This document shows positions 1 through 8,820 of a stretch of DNA of 64,000 nt, one piece after another. Positions within the stretch are counted from its first letter, which is position 1. Each line of letters opens with the position of its first letter. The DNA is from DAORHV01 sp964458645 (GTDB taxonomy: Bacteria > Patescibacteriota > Gracilibacteria > Peribacterales > Peribacteraceae): contig CAYWJU010000006.1 of NCBI GenBank assembly GCA_964458645.1, positions 1-64,000 on the forward strand, given 5' to 3'. A program made the position numbers and the translations under genes. The notes under the pieces were generated by a model. The model made no database searches, was not told the origin of the DNA, and was given only the letters and a program-made list of their open reading frames with translations.

Positions 1-3000
1 GCAGCAGCGGTGCCAACAGCATAGGTGTTGTCAGCGCGCTTCACACCGATATTAGCCAACGACGTACCATCGCTGACCTGCTCGGCCTGGATGAACGTAG
101 CACCCGTGTCGAAACGGACTGCCAACGTCGTGATACCAGTGATCGAAGCAGAGATGTCTGCGTGGAGTTCGAATACAACTGCCTTCTGCTTCGGAATGAC
201 GTAACCGCCACCCGTGAGCTTGTCGAAGGTCAGCTGCTGGCTCTGAGAGGCAACACCCTTCTGCAGGATGGTGTCTACAACACCGTCATCGTTGGTGTCG
301 ACCCAGAGAGTGTAGTTCTGACCGTTCACCAGCGTGATCGTGGAGTTGAAGCGGGTGAAGATCAGGTCAGTCAACAAGACGTCTGCAGCTTCATCGGCGC
401 GAGCCTCGAAGCGGAGCAGGTTCACGTTCTTGGCGTTCTCGACAGTCGTGTCGGTGGTAGCCAAGTTCTTGGTCGTGACGGTCAGACCAGCCGTCTTGAT
501 CTCCTGGAAGTTACCGGAGATCGTTCCGCCCGGACGATAGTCGCCGATGCGGTCGTTGGTCGAGACGCCCTTGATCTTCATCTGGTAGGACGTGACCGTG
601 GAAGCAAAGAAGCCTCCGAGCGTGCAACCGACGGTGTTACCCACCAAGTCGTTGCTGCTGTTGAGGGTGTGAGTTGCCTCTCCACAGATGTGGATGCGGA
701 ACTTGTCACCGTTAGCCGGAGCGGCCTGAGCGGACGTACCGGAGTTGTCGATGAAGTTCACACGGAACTCGTACTTCTCCTTGCCCTTCACGATGAAGTC
801 GTCGAAGCGGTAGACCTGGAACGTACCAGTTCCCGTTCCGTTCGTGGAGCGAGCCTTGGAGTCAGACGAACCCGTCAAGCGAACACCAGAGATCGTGCGA
901 CCCGTGGAGACGTTGCGGAGTTCGACCTTCTCGAGAGCTTCGTTGATTTCGTCAGCGGACGTGACTGCCGTGCGACCCTGGTTGAAGGCTGCGCCGGTAG
1001 CGGTCGTACCCTGAACGAGAACGAAGAGGTTCTCGACGTCGACATCCTCGCCGCCGGTTTCGAACCAGACGTTAGCGAGAACGACGTTCTTGTCTTTGCG
1101 CGTGTACTGCTCGGTAACCGGTCCGTCGATGCTGATCGTGAACTGTCCAGCGTCGATGGTGACGGTAGCGGGCAAGGTCGAAGTCTCAGTCGGCAGCGTG
1201 ACGGAAGAACCGTAGAGCTGGCCGTTGACACCGTAACCGTACAGAGAACCGACAGCGAAGATGTCGCCGGTCTCGTCGAAGTGCATCTTGACGTTCTTCG
1301 CAGCACCACCAGTGATGTCTGCAATAACGGTCATCGTGATGCGGTCACCTTCGAGCACCGTGAACGGAGGATCGAAGACGAGCGTGACGAAGTCGCTGAC
1401 CGTAGCGGCAGCGGTCTTGGTCAAGATCGTGCCATCGGAGCGCTTGATGGCGAGGTTGACGAAGTCACCGTCACCGGCGGTTCCGTCGTTTTCGAGGGTC
1501 ATGGAGTAGATGGTCTGGTCCTCCGTGGAGTCCAGAGACACCTCCCACTTACCGATCGAAGCACCCTTGTCGCCGACTTTCAGCGTGCTCGGAGTGACAG
1601 AGCGGTAAGCGATGGTCATCGTGCCGGAGGCGACAGCAGCCACGCGGAAGGTCTTACCCTTCAACGGGAAGTTGCCGGTCACGGACTTAGCGTTGCTCGT
1701 GAAGTCGCTGGGGAGCTCAACCGTGAGGGAGTGCTCCGAAGCCACAGCGGCGTTGGTCGTCAGGTCACCTGCAAGCTGCAGGGTAACCGTCTTACCTGCC
1801 GGGATGGTCAACGGCTTGGTGAAGCGAACGGTAGCGGTGTACGACTGAGAGTCGATCGTGCGCTTGCGGGTTACGCGAGCACCGTCAACGACAGCGTAAA
1901 CGCCGGAGAAGTCCTCAGACTGACCGAAGCCCTCGTGGAGGATGGTCAGGTTCTCGATCGTGACATCGTCCGACGAAGCGGAGAGATCAAGCGAGGTGAA
2001 GACGACGCCAACAGCACCCTTCGGGAGGGTGTCGCCGACTGGGTTCTTAGCAGAGAGCGTGACTTCCAAGTTACCGTCACCCTGCACGACAGTCGTGTAA
2101 CCGGTGAAGGTCATGGAATCGGAGAACTCCGTACCGTCAGATGCCATCATGTCGACGACAGTGAGCGTGTACTGGTGTCCGGCGTCCATAGCCGTGGTGA
2201 GAGTGATCTCAGCCAAGCTTGCGGACGTCAGCTTCACAGAGTCGATCGGGAGTTCCGGAGAACCCGTGACCGAGTAGTGAGACTTGTCGGTAGCAACGGT
2301 CTCGTCGACCGGGACGTTGAACTCAACCTCGATCGTGGTCGGGGAGGTTGCAACAGCGTCCTTCACCATCGGCTCGCCCGTAGCGACGTCGCCACAGTCC
2401 TGACCGTAGGTGAGGCCCTGGTCTACGCGGTGCAACATGACCACCATTTCTGCGCGGTTCATGTTGTCGCCCGGACGTACGCGTCCGGTGGAGTCGTCGC
2501 CCTGCAGCACGCAGTGGTCAGCAGCAGCCTGGATATCGGCCGTGTACCACTTGCCGGTCGGGTTGTCGACGAACTGAGCAGCAGAGCCAGAAGCTTCCAG
2601 ACCGAAGGCGCGCACGATGATCGCGGCGGCTTCAGCACGGTTGATGTTGGCGCTGGGACGAGCGTAGCAAGGGTGCTTGCCGTAGCAAGAACCGTCACCA
2701 CGGACCCATCCTTCCTTGCCAGCTTCCTCGAAGTATTCGTAGTACCACGCACCGGTGGCTACGTCATCGAACGAGGGCACCGAAGGAACGGTGTTGATAA
2801 CGCCGCCATTCAGCATGACGACGAGTTTGACGAACTCAGCGCGGTTTGCATTGTCGTTACCGCGGAACTTCGTCTGTGCAGCATCGAGGTAACCGGCGTC
2901 CACAAAGGACGAGACGGCATCCTCATACCACACACCCGCAGGGACGTCGGAGTAAGCAGCCAAAGCCGTACCCACCTGGGCAAGCATGATTGCGGAAGCC

Positions 3001-3041
3001 GACACACCTGCGAACACTTTCTTCAAACGAGAAATGTTCAT
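1..3041 (-). CDS. S-layer homology (SLH) domain surface protein, C-terminally truncated by the window edge
   Basis: The minus strand is open without a stop from an ATG at 3041 to the window edge (1013 codons); the C-terminus lies outside. The N-terminus is a signal peptide (basic SRLKK, hydrophobic stretch, AxA-like site around residue 24). Three SLH modules follow at about residues 24-78, 85-150 and 155-215, recognisable by spaced W-Y pairs and repeated NRAE motifs (NANRAEFVK, NINRAEAAA, NMNRAEMVV). The rest is Ser/Thr/Val/Asp-rich beta-sandwich-like sequence with Ig-like phrases such as VEFNVPVDE. SLH modules are known to bind pyruvylated secondary cell-wall polymer, so this is probably the main S-layer or a large anchored surface protein. 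It is preceded by an unusually long, structured untranslated region. No clear Shine-Dalgarno sequence is visible. SLH identity is confident; S-layer role is inference. Confidence 0.9.
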   Translation of the reverse strand, partial: MNISRLKKVFAGVSASAIMLAQVGTALAAYSDVPAGVWYEDAVSSFVDAGYLDAAQTKFRGNDNANRAEFVKLVVMLNGGVINTVPSVPSFDDVATGAWYYEYFEEAGKEGWVRGDGSCYGKHPCYARPSANINRAEAAAIIVRAFGLEASGSAAQFVDNPTGKWYTADIQAAADHCVLQGDDSTGRVRPGDNMNRAEMVVMLHRVDQGLTYGQDCGDVATGEPMVKDAVATSPTTIEVEFNVPVDETVATDKSHYSVTGSPELPIDSVKLTSASLAEITLTTAMDAGHQYTLTVVDMMASDGTEFSDSMTFTGYTTVVQGDGNLEVTLSAKNPVGDTLPKGAVGVVFTSLDLSASSDDVTIENLTILHEGFGQSEDFSGVYAVVDGARVTRKRTIDSQSYTATVRFTKPLTIPAGKTVTLQLAGDLTTNAAVASEHSLTVELPSDFTSNAKSVTGNFPLKGKTFRVAAVASGTMTIAYRSVTPSTLKVGDKGASIGKWEVSLDSTEDQTIYSMTLENDGTAGDGDFVNLAIKRSDGTILTKTAAATVSDFVTLVFDPPFTVLEGDRITMTVIADITGGAAKNVKMHFDETGDIFAVGSLYGYGVNGQLYGSSVTLPTETSTLPATVTIDAGQFTISIDGPVTEQYTRKDKNVVLANVWFETGGEDVDVENLFVLVQGTTATGAAFNQGRTAVTSADEINEALEKVELRNVSTGRTISGVRLTGSSDSKARSTNGTGTGTFQVYRFDDFIVKGKEKYEFRVNFIDNSGTSAQAAPANGDKFRIHICGEATHTLNSSNDLVGNTVGCTLGGFFASTVTSYQMKIKGVSTNDRIGDYRPGGTISGNFQEIKTAGLTVTTKNLATTDTTVENAKNVNLLRFEARADEAADVLLTDLIFTRFNSTITLVNGQNYTLWVDTNDDGVVDTILQKGVASQSQQLTFDKLTGGGYVIPKQKAVVFELHADISASITGITTLAVRFDTGATFIQAEQVSDGTSLANIGVKRADNTYAVGTAA

Positions 3042-3819
3042 AGAAATGTGTAAAGAGAAATAAAAAGCTAGGGAGTAAAAAAAGGTTGTAACGCGTAATT
3101 GACCATCGATCGTATCGGGCGTCCCTATGCCCCCTGTGGGGCCCAGGACATCTCCTTAGATATAAAGAGTACATACGATGGGACAGTCTAATCTTGTCTT
3201 GAAACAGCACGATACTTCTCACTCCGAAACGGAGGAGAAGCGATGTGAAGCCCCAGTCGCGTCAGAAAAGACGCTTGGGGATGCCGTTATGTGAAGGAGC
3301 ACTTTGCACGCGATCCCCCGAGTGAATCGTTACCAATTTCCCCACGCAACAACGGGGGGAATATGGAGGGATCAGGGAGATCCTAGCGGTAAGGCCTGTA
3401 GCCTTTCAAGACCTGGACCTCTCCCGTGTGCAGTATCAGAAACGCATGAAACGTCGGGGTGTTACACGCGTACCCCCTTATAGCGTTTGGCTTCTTTCTG
3501 CGATAATTCGGCTATCCTTTGCTGAAAAAGAAGCTTTCTGACATCGAAAAACGTGTTGCATGAAAAGGTGAATTGTGTTGATCAAAGATAGTGTTCATGG
3601 TCTGTATATACTTTGAAAATAAGCCCATGCGCGACATCTTGTACGGCAAAGTTTGCATGTTCGCAGAGAGGATTTTTCGATCATGCGAAAAAACCCACTG
3701 AAAAGAAGTTTCCTGAAAGAATGACCGCGTTCTCCGTGCCGTTCGGATGAGTCCATTTTGCAAAAACGTGAAACAAACCAAACATTGTGTGCGCCTTGAT
3801 GCACATTCGCAAGCAAATG
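3042..3819. other. non-coding interval: probable long structured leader of the SLH gene, then AT-rich spacer downstream of cysS
   Basis: No convincing gene is present. From about 3110 to 3490 there are many short inverted repeats: GGATC/GATCC (3370-3385), TTCCCC/GGGGAA (3337-3361), AAGGC/GCCTT (3391-3406), GCGTC/GACGC flanked by CCCCA/TGGGG (3254-3280), and a C-rich/G-rich pair around 3128-3145. On the minus strand this segment leads into the SLH start at 3041, so it is best read as a structured 5' leader of some 400 nt. I saw no signature of tmRNA, SRP RNA or RNase P RNA. From 3500 to 3819 the DNA is more AT-rich and lies downstream of cysS; I see no U-tract terminator there. Confidence 0.4.
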
Positions 3820-5280
3820 TTAGAGTTTCTTGACGGTCTGACCGCCGGCTGCATCGCGCACTTCGTATCCCAGCTTTTTGATCTCGTCGCGCAGGCGATC
3901 GGACTCGGCAAAGTTCTTGGCGGCCTTGGCCTGCGTACGCAACTCCATGAGTGCGGTGACATCGGCAGGGACAAGCTCCGGTCCAGATGCGACTTCGAAG
4001 CAACCGAAGGTATGACGAATCACCTGCAGGAAGGCAATGAGCATATCGGCTTCTTCGGGCGACCACACAGTCTGCTTGCGGGACCAAGCCATGGCATCGA
4101 ACACGGCGGCCAATGCCGCGGACACATTCAGGTCGTCGTCCATCGACTTCCGGAAACGTACGGCGCAATCGTGGATTTCGCTGGTGCCCGCACGCGGCAA
4201 TGTTACCGGCTGTGCTGCATCGGCAGGATGCTTGGCATGCACCTCGTCCATCCACTCGTTGATCTTGCGGCGAGCCTTGTGCGCATCGTCCAAACCTTTC
4301 CAGCTGAACTTCAGACGCGTGCGGTAGTGCACCGACAGAAGCAGGTACCGAAGATCGAGCGGATGGTACCCCTTGGACTGGACGTCCGAGAGAGTTATCA
4401 CGTTGCCAAGACTCTTTGACATCTTCTCTCCGTCCCCCGCCTTGCCTGCGTCGATATCGATGCGGCGGCGGTGCACCCAGCAGCGCACGAACTGCTGACC
4501 CGACGCGCACTCACTTTGTGCAAGCTCGCATTCGTGGTGCGGGAAGATGTTGTCTTCGCCGCCGGTGTGGATGTCGATGGTGGTGCCGAGGAACTTGGTG
4601 CTCATCGCCGAGCACTCGATGTGCCAACCTGGAAAACCTTCTCCCCAGGGCGAAGGCCACTTCAGAATATGACCTGCGTTGTGTCCGACTAATTTTTTCC
4701 AGAGTGCGAAGTCTGCCGGATGTTTTTTCTTTTCGTCGACGGCGATGCGTGCGCCGGCCGAGAGATGATCGAGCGTATTCCCGGACAACATGCCGTACTT
4801 GGGAAATGCTTCCACCGAAAAATACACACCGTCTTCCGTTTCGTACGCACAGCCATTCTTTACCAGAGTCTCGATGATGGTGATCATTTCTGAAATCGTT
4901 TCACTCGCCTTGGGTCGCGCGAACGGTTGGAGCATGCCGAGCTGACGCTCGTCATCGAGATACACGTCCGTATATTTCTGCGCGATTGCCAACGGATCGA
5001 CTTTTTCGAGCTTGGCCTGCTTCTCGATTTTGTCCTCGCCCGTGTCGGCATCCGCAACAAGGTGACCGACGTCGGTAATATTCTTCACATGCTTCACGTT
5101 GTACCCGTGCACTTCCAACCAACGTCGCAAAAGATCTGCGAAAAGAAAGGAGGAGTAGTTCCCGATATGCGGGCGGCCGTAGACCGTCGGCCCGCACGTG
5201 TACATGGTCACGAGAGGCGGGTTCTGCGGGGTGAACTCCTGCAGGCCTTTTGCGTACGAGTTGTAGAGCTTGATCGACAT
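3820..5280 (-). CDS. cysS: cysteinyl-tRNA synthetase
   Basis: Class I aminoacyl-tRNA synthetase that charges tRNA-Cys in the cytoplasm; 486 residues, a normal length. The HIGH-type signature is PHIGN at residues 37-41 and KMSKS is at 286-290. Probable zinc ligands are Cys29 (TCGPTVYG), Cys223 (WHIECSAMS), His248 or His249 and Glu252 (FPHHECE), matching the cysteine-selective zinc site known for the family. A small insertion precedes KMSKS (RRRIDIDAGKAGDGE). The C-terminal DALR-type helical domain is present. The start is an ATG at 5280 with a likely -10 hexamer only 9 nt upstream, so the mRNA may be leaderless. The gene stands alone, upstream of nothing on its strand but non-coding DNA. Confidence 0.97.
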   Translation of the reverse strand: MSIKLYNSYAKGLQEFTPQNPPLVTMYTCGPTVYGRPHIGNYSSFLFADLLRRWLEVHGYNVKHVKNITDVGHLVADADTGEDKIEKQAKLEKVDPLAIAQKYTDVYLDDERQLGMLQPFARPKASETISEMITIIETLVKNGCAYETEDGVYFSVEAFPKYGMLSGNTLDHLSAGARIAVDEKKKHPADFALWKKLVGHNAGHILKWPSPWGEGFPGWHIECSAMSTKFLGTTIDIHTGGEDNIFPHHECELAQSECASGQQFVRCWVHRRRIDIDAGKAGDGEKMSKSLGNVITLSDVQSKGYHPLDLRYLLLSVHYRTRLKFSWKGLDDAHKARRKINEWMDEVHAKHPADAAQPVTLPRAGTSEIHDCAVRFRKSMDDDLNVSAALAAVFDAMAWSRKQTVWSPEEADMLIAFLQVIRHTFGCFEVASGPELVPADVTALMELRTQAKAAKNFAESDRLRDEIKKLGYEVRDAAGGQTVKKL

Positions 5281-5564
5281 AACATCCGCACTCTACACGA
5301 TCGCCCCGTAGAACGCATTTCTTACGTTTTTGGAAAGAAAACTTATGAGTAAGTCATGTTTACTTTCCGCATTTTCCTCTCCCTGGGGAAGCGTATGACA
5401 AGTTTGCCTGACGTCTGGATGATGTAACGCACCCATGAGCACTCAAGCGAATCACTCGTCGTTTTGATACAACGCGATGGAAAAAATCAACGATAAAAAA
5501 TAAACCCGCGACTGCATGAAGAGGAATTGCAGAGATGATCGGCACGGAGCATCTTGCAACTTTC
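5281..5564. other. intergenic region upstream of cysS
   Basis: Between the cysS start and the end of the small downstream ORF of the aldolase gene. Apart from the putative cysS -10 element I see no gene, strong hairpin or repeat. Short frames here show no coding-like codon use. Confidence 0.5.
5290..5295 (-). promoter_or_regulatory. putative -10 element of cysS (TAGAGT)
   Basis: TAGAGT on the minus strand ends 9 nt before the cysS ATG. Transcription would begin about at the start codon. No good -35 hexamer was recognised. Confidence 0.4.
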
Positions 5565-5825
5565 TCAGCACGATTCTTTGGGCATGGAACGCACAATCAA
5601 TTCCAACACTTTCACGTACGCAGCGTGATCGGTGTCGCGCAATCCAAGTACACGACCGGCGATGGCCGGAGAGAGATTGGCGCCCGTTGTTTTCACTACA
5701 CCCAACAGATCGTCGGTGGCTTTGTCGCGTTCGACTGAAGGCATGCCTGTACCGCAGAGCACGCTGAAACGATTGCACAGAACTGCATCCGCAGATCGAG
5801 CGGGAGCGTAGTCCGATACGTACAA
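5565..5825 (-). CDS. small hypothetical protein directly downstream of, and in frame with, the aldolase gene
   Basis: An 86-codon frame beginning with TTG at 5825, 9 nt after the aldolase stop codon. Its codon choice resembles the neighbouring genes and the C-terminal two thirds look like an ordinary soluble alpha-helical protein (phrases such as SPAIAGRVLGLRD and VLELIVRSMPKES). I recognise no family. It lies in the same frame as the aldolase with no further stop between, so it could be a separately started small gene, a decayed C-terminal extension, or a stop-codon read-through product. The start is uncertain: TTG is weak, and internal GTG and ATG codons exist. Confidence 0.45.
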   Translation of the reverse strand: MYVSDYAPARSADAVLCNRFSVLCGTGMPSVERDKATDDLLGVVKTTGANLSPAIAGRVLGLRDTDHAAYVKVLELIVRSMPKESC

Positions 5826-5834
5826 CGCGTGTAC

Positions 5835-6908
5835 TTAGGCGACGGTGACGTCGTTGCAGAGGTACACCGACTGGATGGCGTTGAGGATCTCGATGCCTTC
5901 TTTCTTGGGCTTCTGGAACGCTTTGCGTCCCGAGATGAGACCCATGCCTCCTGCGCGCTTGTTCACGACGGCGGTGGCAACGGCTGCAGCGAGGTCATTC
6001 TTGCCCGACTCGCCACCGGAGTTAATGAGGCCAGCGCGACCCATGTAGCAGTTGGCTACCTGGTAGCGGCAGAGATCGATGGGGTGATCGGAACAGAGCT
6101 CCGTATACATGCGCTCGTCGAGCTTGCCGTACGAACTATCGCCGGAGTTCAGTGCCTTGAATCCACCGTTGTTGGTGGGCAGTTTTTGCTTGATGATGTC
6201 GGCCTGGATGGTAACGCCCAAGTGGTTGGCTTGGCCGGTGAGGTCGGCGGCATTGTGGTAATCCTTATCCTTCTTGAATGCGCTGTTGCGCAAGTAGCAC
6301 CACAGCACGGTGAACATACCGAGTGCGTGCGCTTCTTCGAATGCACGCGCGATTTCCACGATCTGGCGACCGGAATTGTCCGAGCCGAAGTAGATGGTGG
6401 CGCCGATACCCATGGCACCCATTTCCTTGGCCGCTTTGGGTGATCCGAACAAAATCTGGTCGGCCTTGTTGGGGTAGGTGAGCAGTTCGTTGTGGTTGAT
6501 TTTCACGATGAAGGGGATTTTGTCGGCGTACTTCTTGGACGTCATGCCGAGCACACCGAACGTGGAAGCCACGGCGTTGCAGCCGCCTTCAATGGCGAGC
6601 TTGACGATGTTTTCCGGGTCGAAGTAATCCGGGTTTTTGGCGAACGACGCACCGCCCGAGTGCTCGATACCCTGGTCGACCGGCAAGATGGACAGGTAGC
6701 CGGTACCGCCGAGGTTGCCGTGGTCGAACATCTCTTGCATGGCCTTCTGCGTGGCTGCGCTGCGGTTACTCATACCGAAGACGTCCTTTACGAACCCTTT
6801 GCGGGGGACTTGCAGACGCTCTTTATTGATTTTCGGCGTCTTGAAGTTCAGGAGGTTGTCGGCCTGGTCGCCGAGGGCCTGCTTGATATCCGTAAAGGAG
6901 AGCATCAT
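5835..6908 (-). CDS. fbaB: fructose-bisphosphate aldolase, class I (FbaB/DhnA type)
   Basis: Cleaves fructose 1,6-bisphosphate to dihydroxyacetone phosphate and glyceraldehyde 3-phosphate through a lysine Schiff base. The 357-residue product follows Escherichia coli FbaB closely from memory: shared phrases include GTGYLSILPVDQGIEHS, GATIYFGSDNSGRQI, LRNSAFKKD, DLTGQANHLG and YQVANCYMGRAGLINSGG. The likely Schiff-base lysine is in the LISGRKAFQKP segment. The frame is open upstream to a TTG at 6956, but that would put the start upstream of a good -10 hexamer (6933-6938). I therefore choose the tandem ATG at 6908/6905, which also matches the FbaB N-terminus (MLSFTDIKQALG). With Zwf and Pgl in the window this supports a partial central carbon metabolism. 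Confidence 0.96.
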   Translation of the reverse strand: MMLSFTDIKQALGDQADNLLNFKTPKINKERLQVPRKGFVKDVFGMSNRSAATQKAMQEMFDHGNLGGTGYLSILPVDQGIEHSGGASFAKNPDYFDPENIVKLAIEGGCNAVASTFGVLGMTSKKYADKIPFIVKINHNELLTYPNKADQILFGSPKAAKEMGAMGIGATIYFGSDNSGRQIVEIARAFEEAHALGMFTVLWCYLRNSAFKKDKDYHNAADLTGQANHLGVTIQADIIKQKLPTNNGGFKALNSGDSSYGKLDERMYTELCSDHPIDLCRYQVANCYMGRAGLINSGGESGKNDLAAAVATAVVNKRAGGMGLISGRKAFQKPKKEGIEILNAIQSVYLCNDVTVA

Positions 6909-6932
6909 GGGAGCAATGGGGGAGATGAACGG

Positions 6933-6938
6933 AGTATA
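6933..6938 (-). promoter_or_regulatory. putative -10 element of the aldolase gene (TATACT)
   Basis: TATACT on the minus strand, 24 nt before the ATG at 6908. It decides against the longer TTG-initiated frame because the TTG would lie upstream of the transcription start. Confidence 0.5.
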
Positions 6939-7008
6939 TCCAGAGGAGGAAATCAAAGAAACTGAAGAGCGAATGATTCAAGGCGAACGTTCCAGGCGGT
7001 GAATCGCG

Positions 7009-7014
7009 TACAAT
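7009..7014 (+). promoter_or_regulatory. putative -10 element (TACAAT) directly before the TPR membrane protein gene
   Basis: TACAAT ends 6 nt before the ATG at 7021; the intervening bases include AGGAGC. Transcription would start at or near the start codon. Confidence 0.45.
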
Positions 7015-7020
7015 AGGAGC

Positions 7021-8820
7021 ATGGAACTCTGGCTTCGCTCACGTCCGTTCTGGCAAATCGCATTGGGAATCGTTGTGGCAGGCCTCTGCGTGTACGCATG
7101 GTCGCTTGGCAACGGCTTTGTGACGTTGGACGACGGTCTGTTGATTTATGCCAATCCCGCCGTCCTGGAACTGACGTCGCGGTCTGTATGGCACGTGTTC
7201 ACGTCGTATGATCCGGAGTTGTACGTACCGCTCACGCTGTTGTCGTATCAACTAGAGCATGCCGCGTTTGGCTTACATCCAACGTTTTTTCATTTGACCA
7301 GTTTGTGCCTGCATCTGGGTAATGCCTTGTTGGTCTTCTGGATTGGCATGCGATTGACGGAAAAACGAGCAGTTGGACTCCTTGCCGCGTTGCTTTTTGT
7401 AATCCACCCGCTGAACGTAGAGGCCGTGGCATGGGCCGCAGCCCGCAAAGACGTACTTTCGGGATTCTTTTGCTTCGCGGCGATAGCCCTGTTTTTGGAA
7501 TGGCGCGAGACGGGAAACACTACGTTTCGAAGGCTGTGCACGGTCGCTTTTTTCTTTGGCTTATTAGCCAAAGTTTCCATTCTCAGCCTCCCCTTTTTGT
7601 TGGTGGCGATCGAGTGGTCACGCCGTCGTCCAATCAAGGAAGCAATTGTTGAGCAATGGCCGCAGTGGCTGCTTGCGGTGATATTTGGCATCGTCGCCGT
7701 TATTGGAAAATCACACGCACTCCAAACCAGCGGACCGCTGACGACGCTGTTGTTGGCATGCAAAAGCACCGCCTTCTACTTGCTCAACATCATCCTGCCA
7801 ACTGGCCTCTCTGTAATCTATCCGCAGACAGGACCGGTGACGCTGTCCGCACCCGAGTTCGTCGTGTCGATCGTGGTTGTGGCGGCGTTCTTCTGTTTGC
7901 TTCTTTTCATCGCACGGCGCTCGCGCGCGTTGGCACTCGGACTGTTGCTCTTCTTGCTCGCATTGCCGCCGAACTTCCTGAATTTCTACAAAAATCACGC
8001 ACTGTACTTCGGCTCCGATCGCTACGCGTACATTGCGGGTTTTGGGGTGTTTCTGTTTGCCGCAATGTTGGGTAACGCATTGATTGCAAGAGCTTCGTCA
8101 CGAGCGACACGCGGCATCTGCGGCGCCTGTATGGTGATGATTATGGTCGCTTTCGGCAGTCTTGCTGCAATGCAGGCCAAGACCTGGCAAGACAGCCAGA
8201 GCTTGTACTTGCAGACACTGCGGCACTACCCGAATTCATGGCTGGCATGGAGTAATTTGGGCCAGGCGTATGCACAGCAGAACGATGATGCAAAGGCTCT
8301 GGAGGCCTTTCAACAGGCGGAGGCATTGTCGCCGAGATCGCCGATTGTGTTGGTGAACATGGGTAACGTTTATAAGAGAAAAGGCAATGTGGACGAAGCG
8401 GCACGGCTGTACGCGCAATCTGCCCAAGTGCTCTCCGGGAATGCTGTGACGGACGCCGGCGACTTGGTGGGCTTCTATTATCTGGGAGAACTGGAGGAGT
8501 CGCGCGGCAACCCCGAAGCGGCACTGAAGGCATTCGAAGATGCGGCGCAAGCAGCTCCGATGATCGCCGAACCGCACTACAACTTGGCGCTGCAATACCA
8601 GAAGCGAGCGCTCCACGAACAAGCCGTGCAGTCGTTCCAGGCGGCGGTTGCATTGCAGGGTGACATGATCGATGCGCGCTACCGTCTTGCTGCAGAGTTG
8701 GCTGGCCTCGGCAGGCTAGAAGAGGCGCTGACACAACTGGAAGCAGTGCAGCAGTTACGCCCGGGATACGAAAACAGCACGCAACACCTCGCGAACATCA
8801 AGCGGCTGCTGGGACGTTAG
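7021..8820 (+). CDS. membrane GT-C-type glycosyltransferase-like protein with C-terminal TPR repeats
   Basis: 599 residues. The first two thirds hold about nine to ten hydrophobic segments with an early acidic pair in a periplasm-facing loop (FVTLDDGL, residues 34-41), as in GT-C enzymes of the PMT/ArnT/TMTC kind that use lipid-linked sugars. The C-terminal part from about residue 405 has TPR-like 34-residue units (NSWLAWSNLGQAYAQQND, SPIVLVNMGNVYKRKGN, AEPHYNLALQYQKRA, IDARYRLAAELAGLG). This arrangement is that of TMTC-like O-mannosyltransferases, which suggests transfer of sugars to exported proteins such as the many surface proteins encoded nearby. The actual substrate is unknown. The gene converges on yidC with a 4-nt overlap of the stop codons (8817-8820). 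Confidence 0.75.
   Translation: MELWLRSRPFWQIALGIVVAGLCVYAWSLGNGFVTLDDGLLIYANPAVLELTSRSVWHVFTSYDPELYVPLTLLSYQLEHAAFGLHPTFFHLTSLCLHLGNALLVFWIGMRLTEKRAVGLLAALLFVIHPLNVEAVAWAAARKDVLSGFFCFAAIALFLEWRETGNTTFRRLCTVAFFFGLLAKVSILSLPFLLVAIEWSRRRPIKEAIVEQWPQWLLAVIFGIVAVIGKSHALQTSGPLTTLLLACKSTAFYLLNIILPTGLSVIYPQTGPVTLSAPEFVVSIVVVAAFFCLLLFIARRSRALALGLLLFLLALPPNFLNFYKNHALYFGSDRYAYIAGFGVFLFAAMLGNALIARASSRATRGICGACMVMIMVAFGSLAAMQAKTWQDSQSLYLQTLRHYPNSWLAWSNLGQAYAQQNDDAKALEAFQQAEALSPRSPIVLVNMGNVYKRKGNVDEAARLYAQSAQVLSGNAVTDAGDLVGFYYLGELEESRGNPEAALKAFEDAAQAAPMIAEPHYNLALQYQKRALHEQAVQSFQAAVALQGDMIDARYRLAAELAGLGRLEEALTQLEAVQQLRPGYENSTQHLANIKRLLGR

Noticed and set aside
162..3053. Plus-strand open frame of 963 codons
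   Set aside because: It is antisense to the SLH gene; the minus strand has a signal peptide and three SLH modules, while this frame has no recognisable domain and an Arg/Asp/Val-rich composition typical of a shadow.
3100..3490. RNase P RNA, tmRNA or SRP RNA
   Set aside because: The conserved RNase P GAGGAAAGTCC and ACAGAA elements, tmRNA ends and SRP GGAAG/AGCAGCC loop pieces were not found on either strand.
3512..4510. Minus-strand frame of 332 codons overlapping cysS
   Set aside because: Shadow of cysS in another frame; its Arg/Ser-rich sequence has no family features and runs into AT-rich non-coding DNA.
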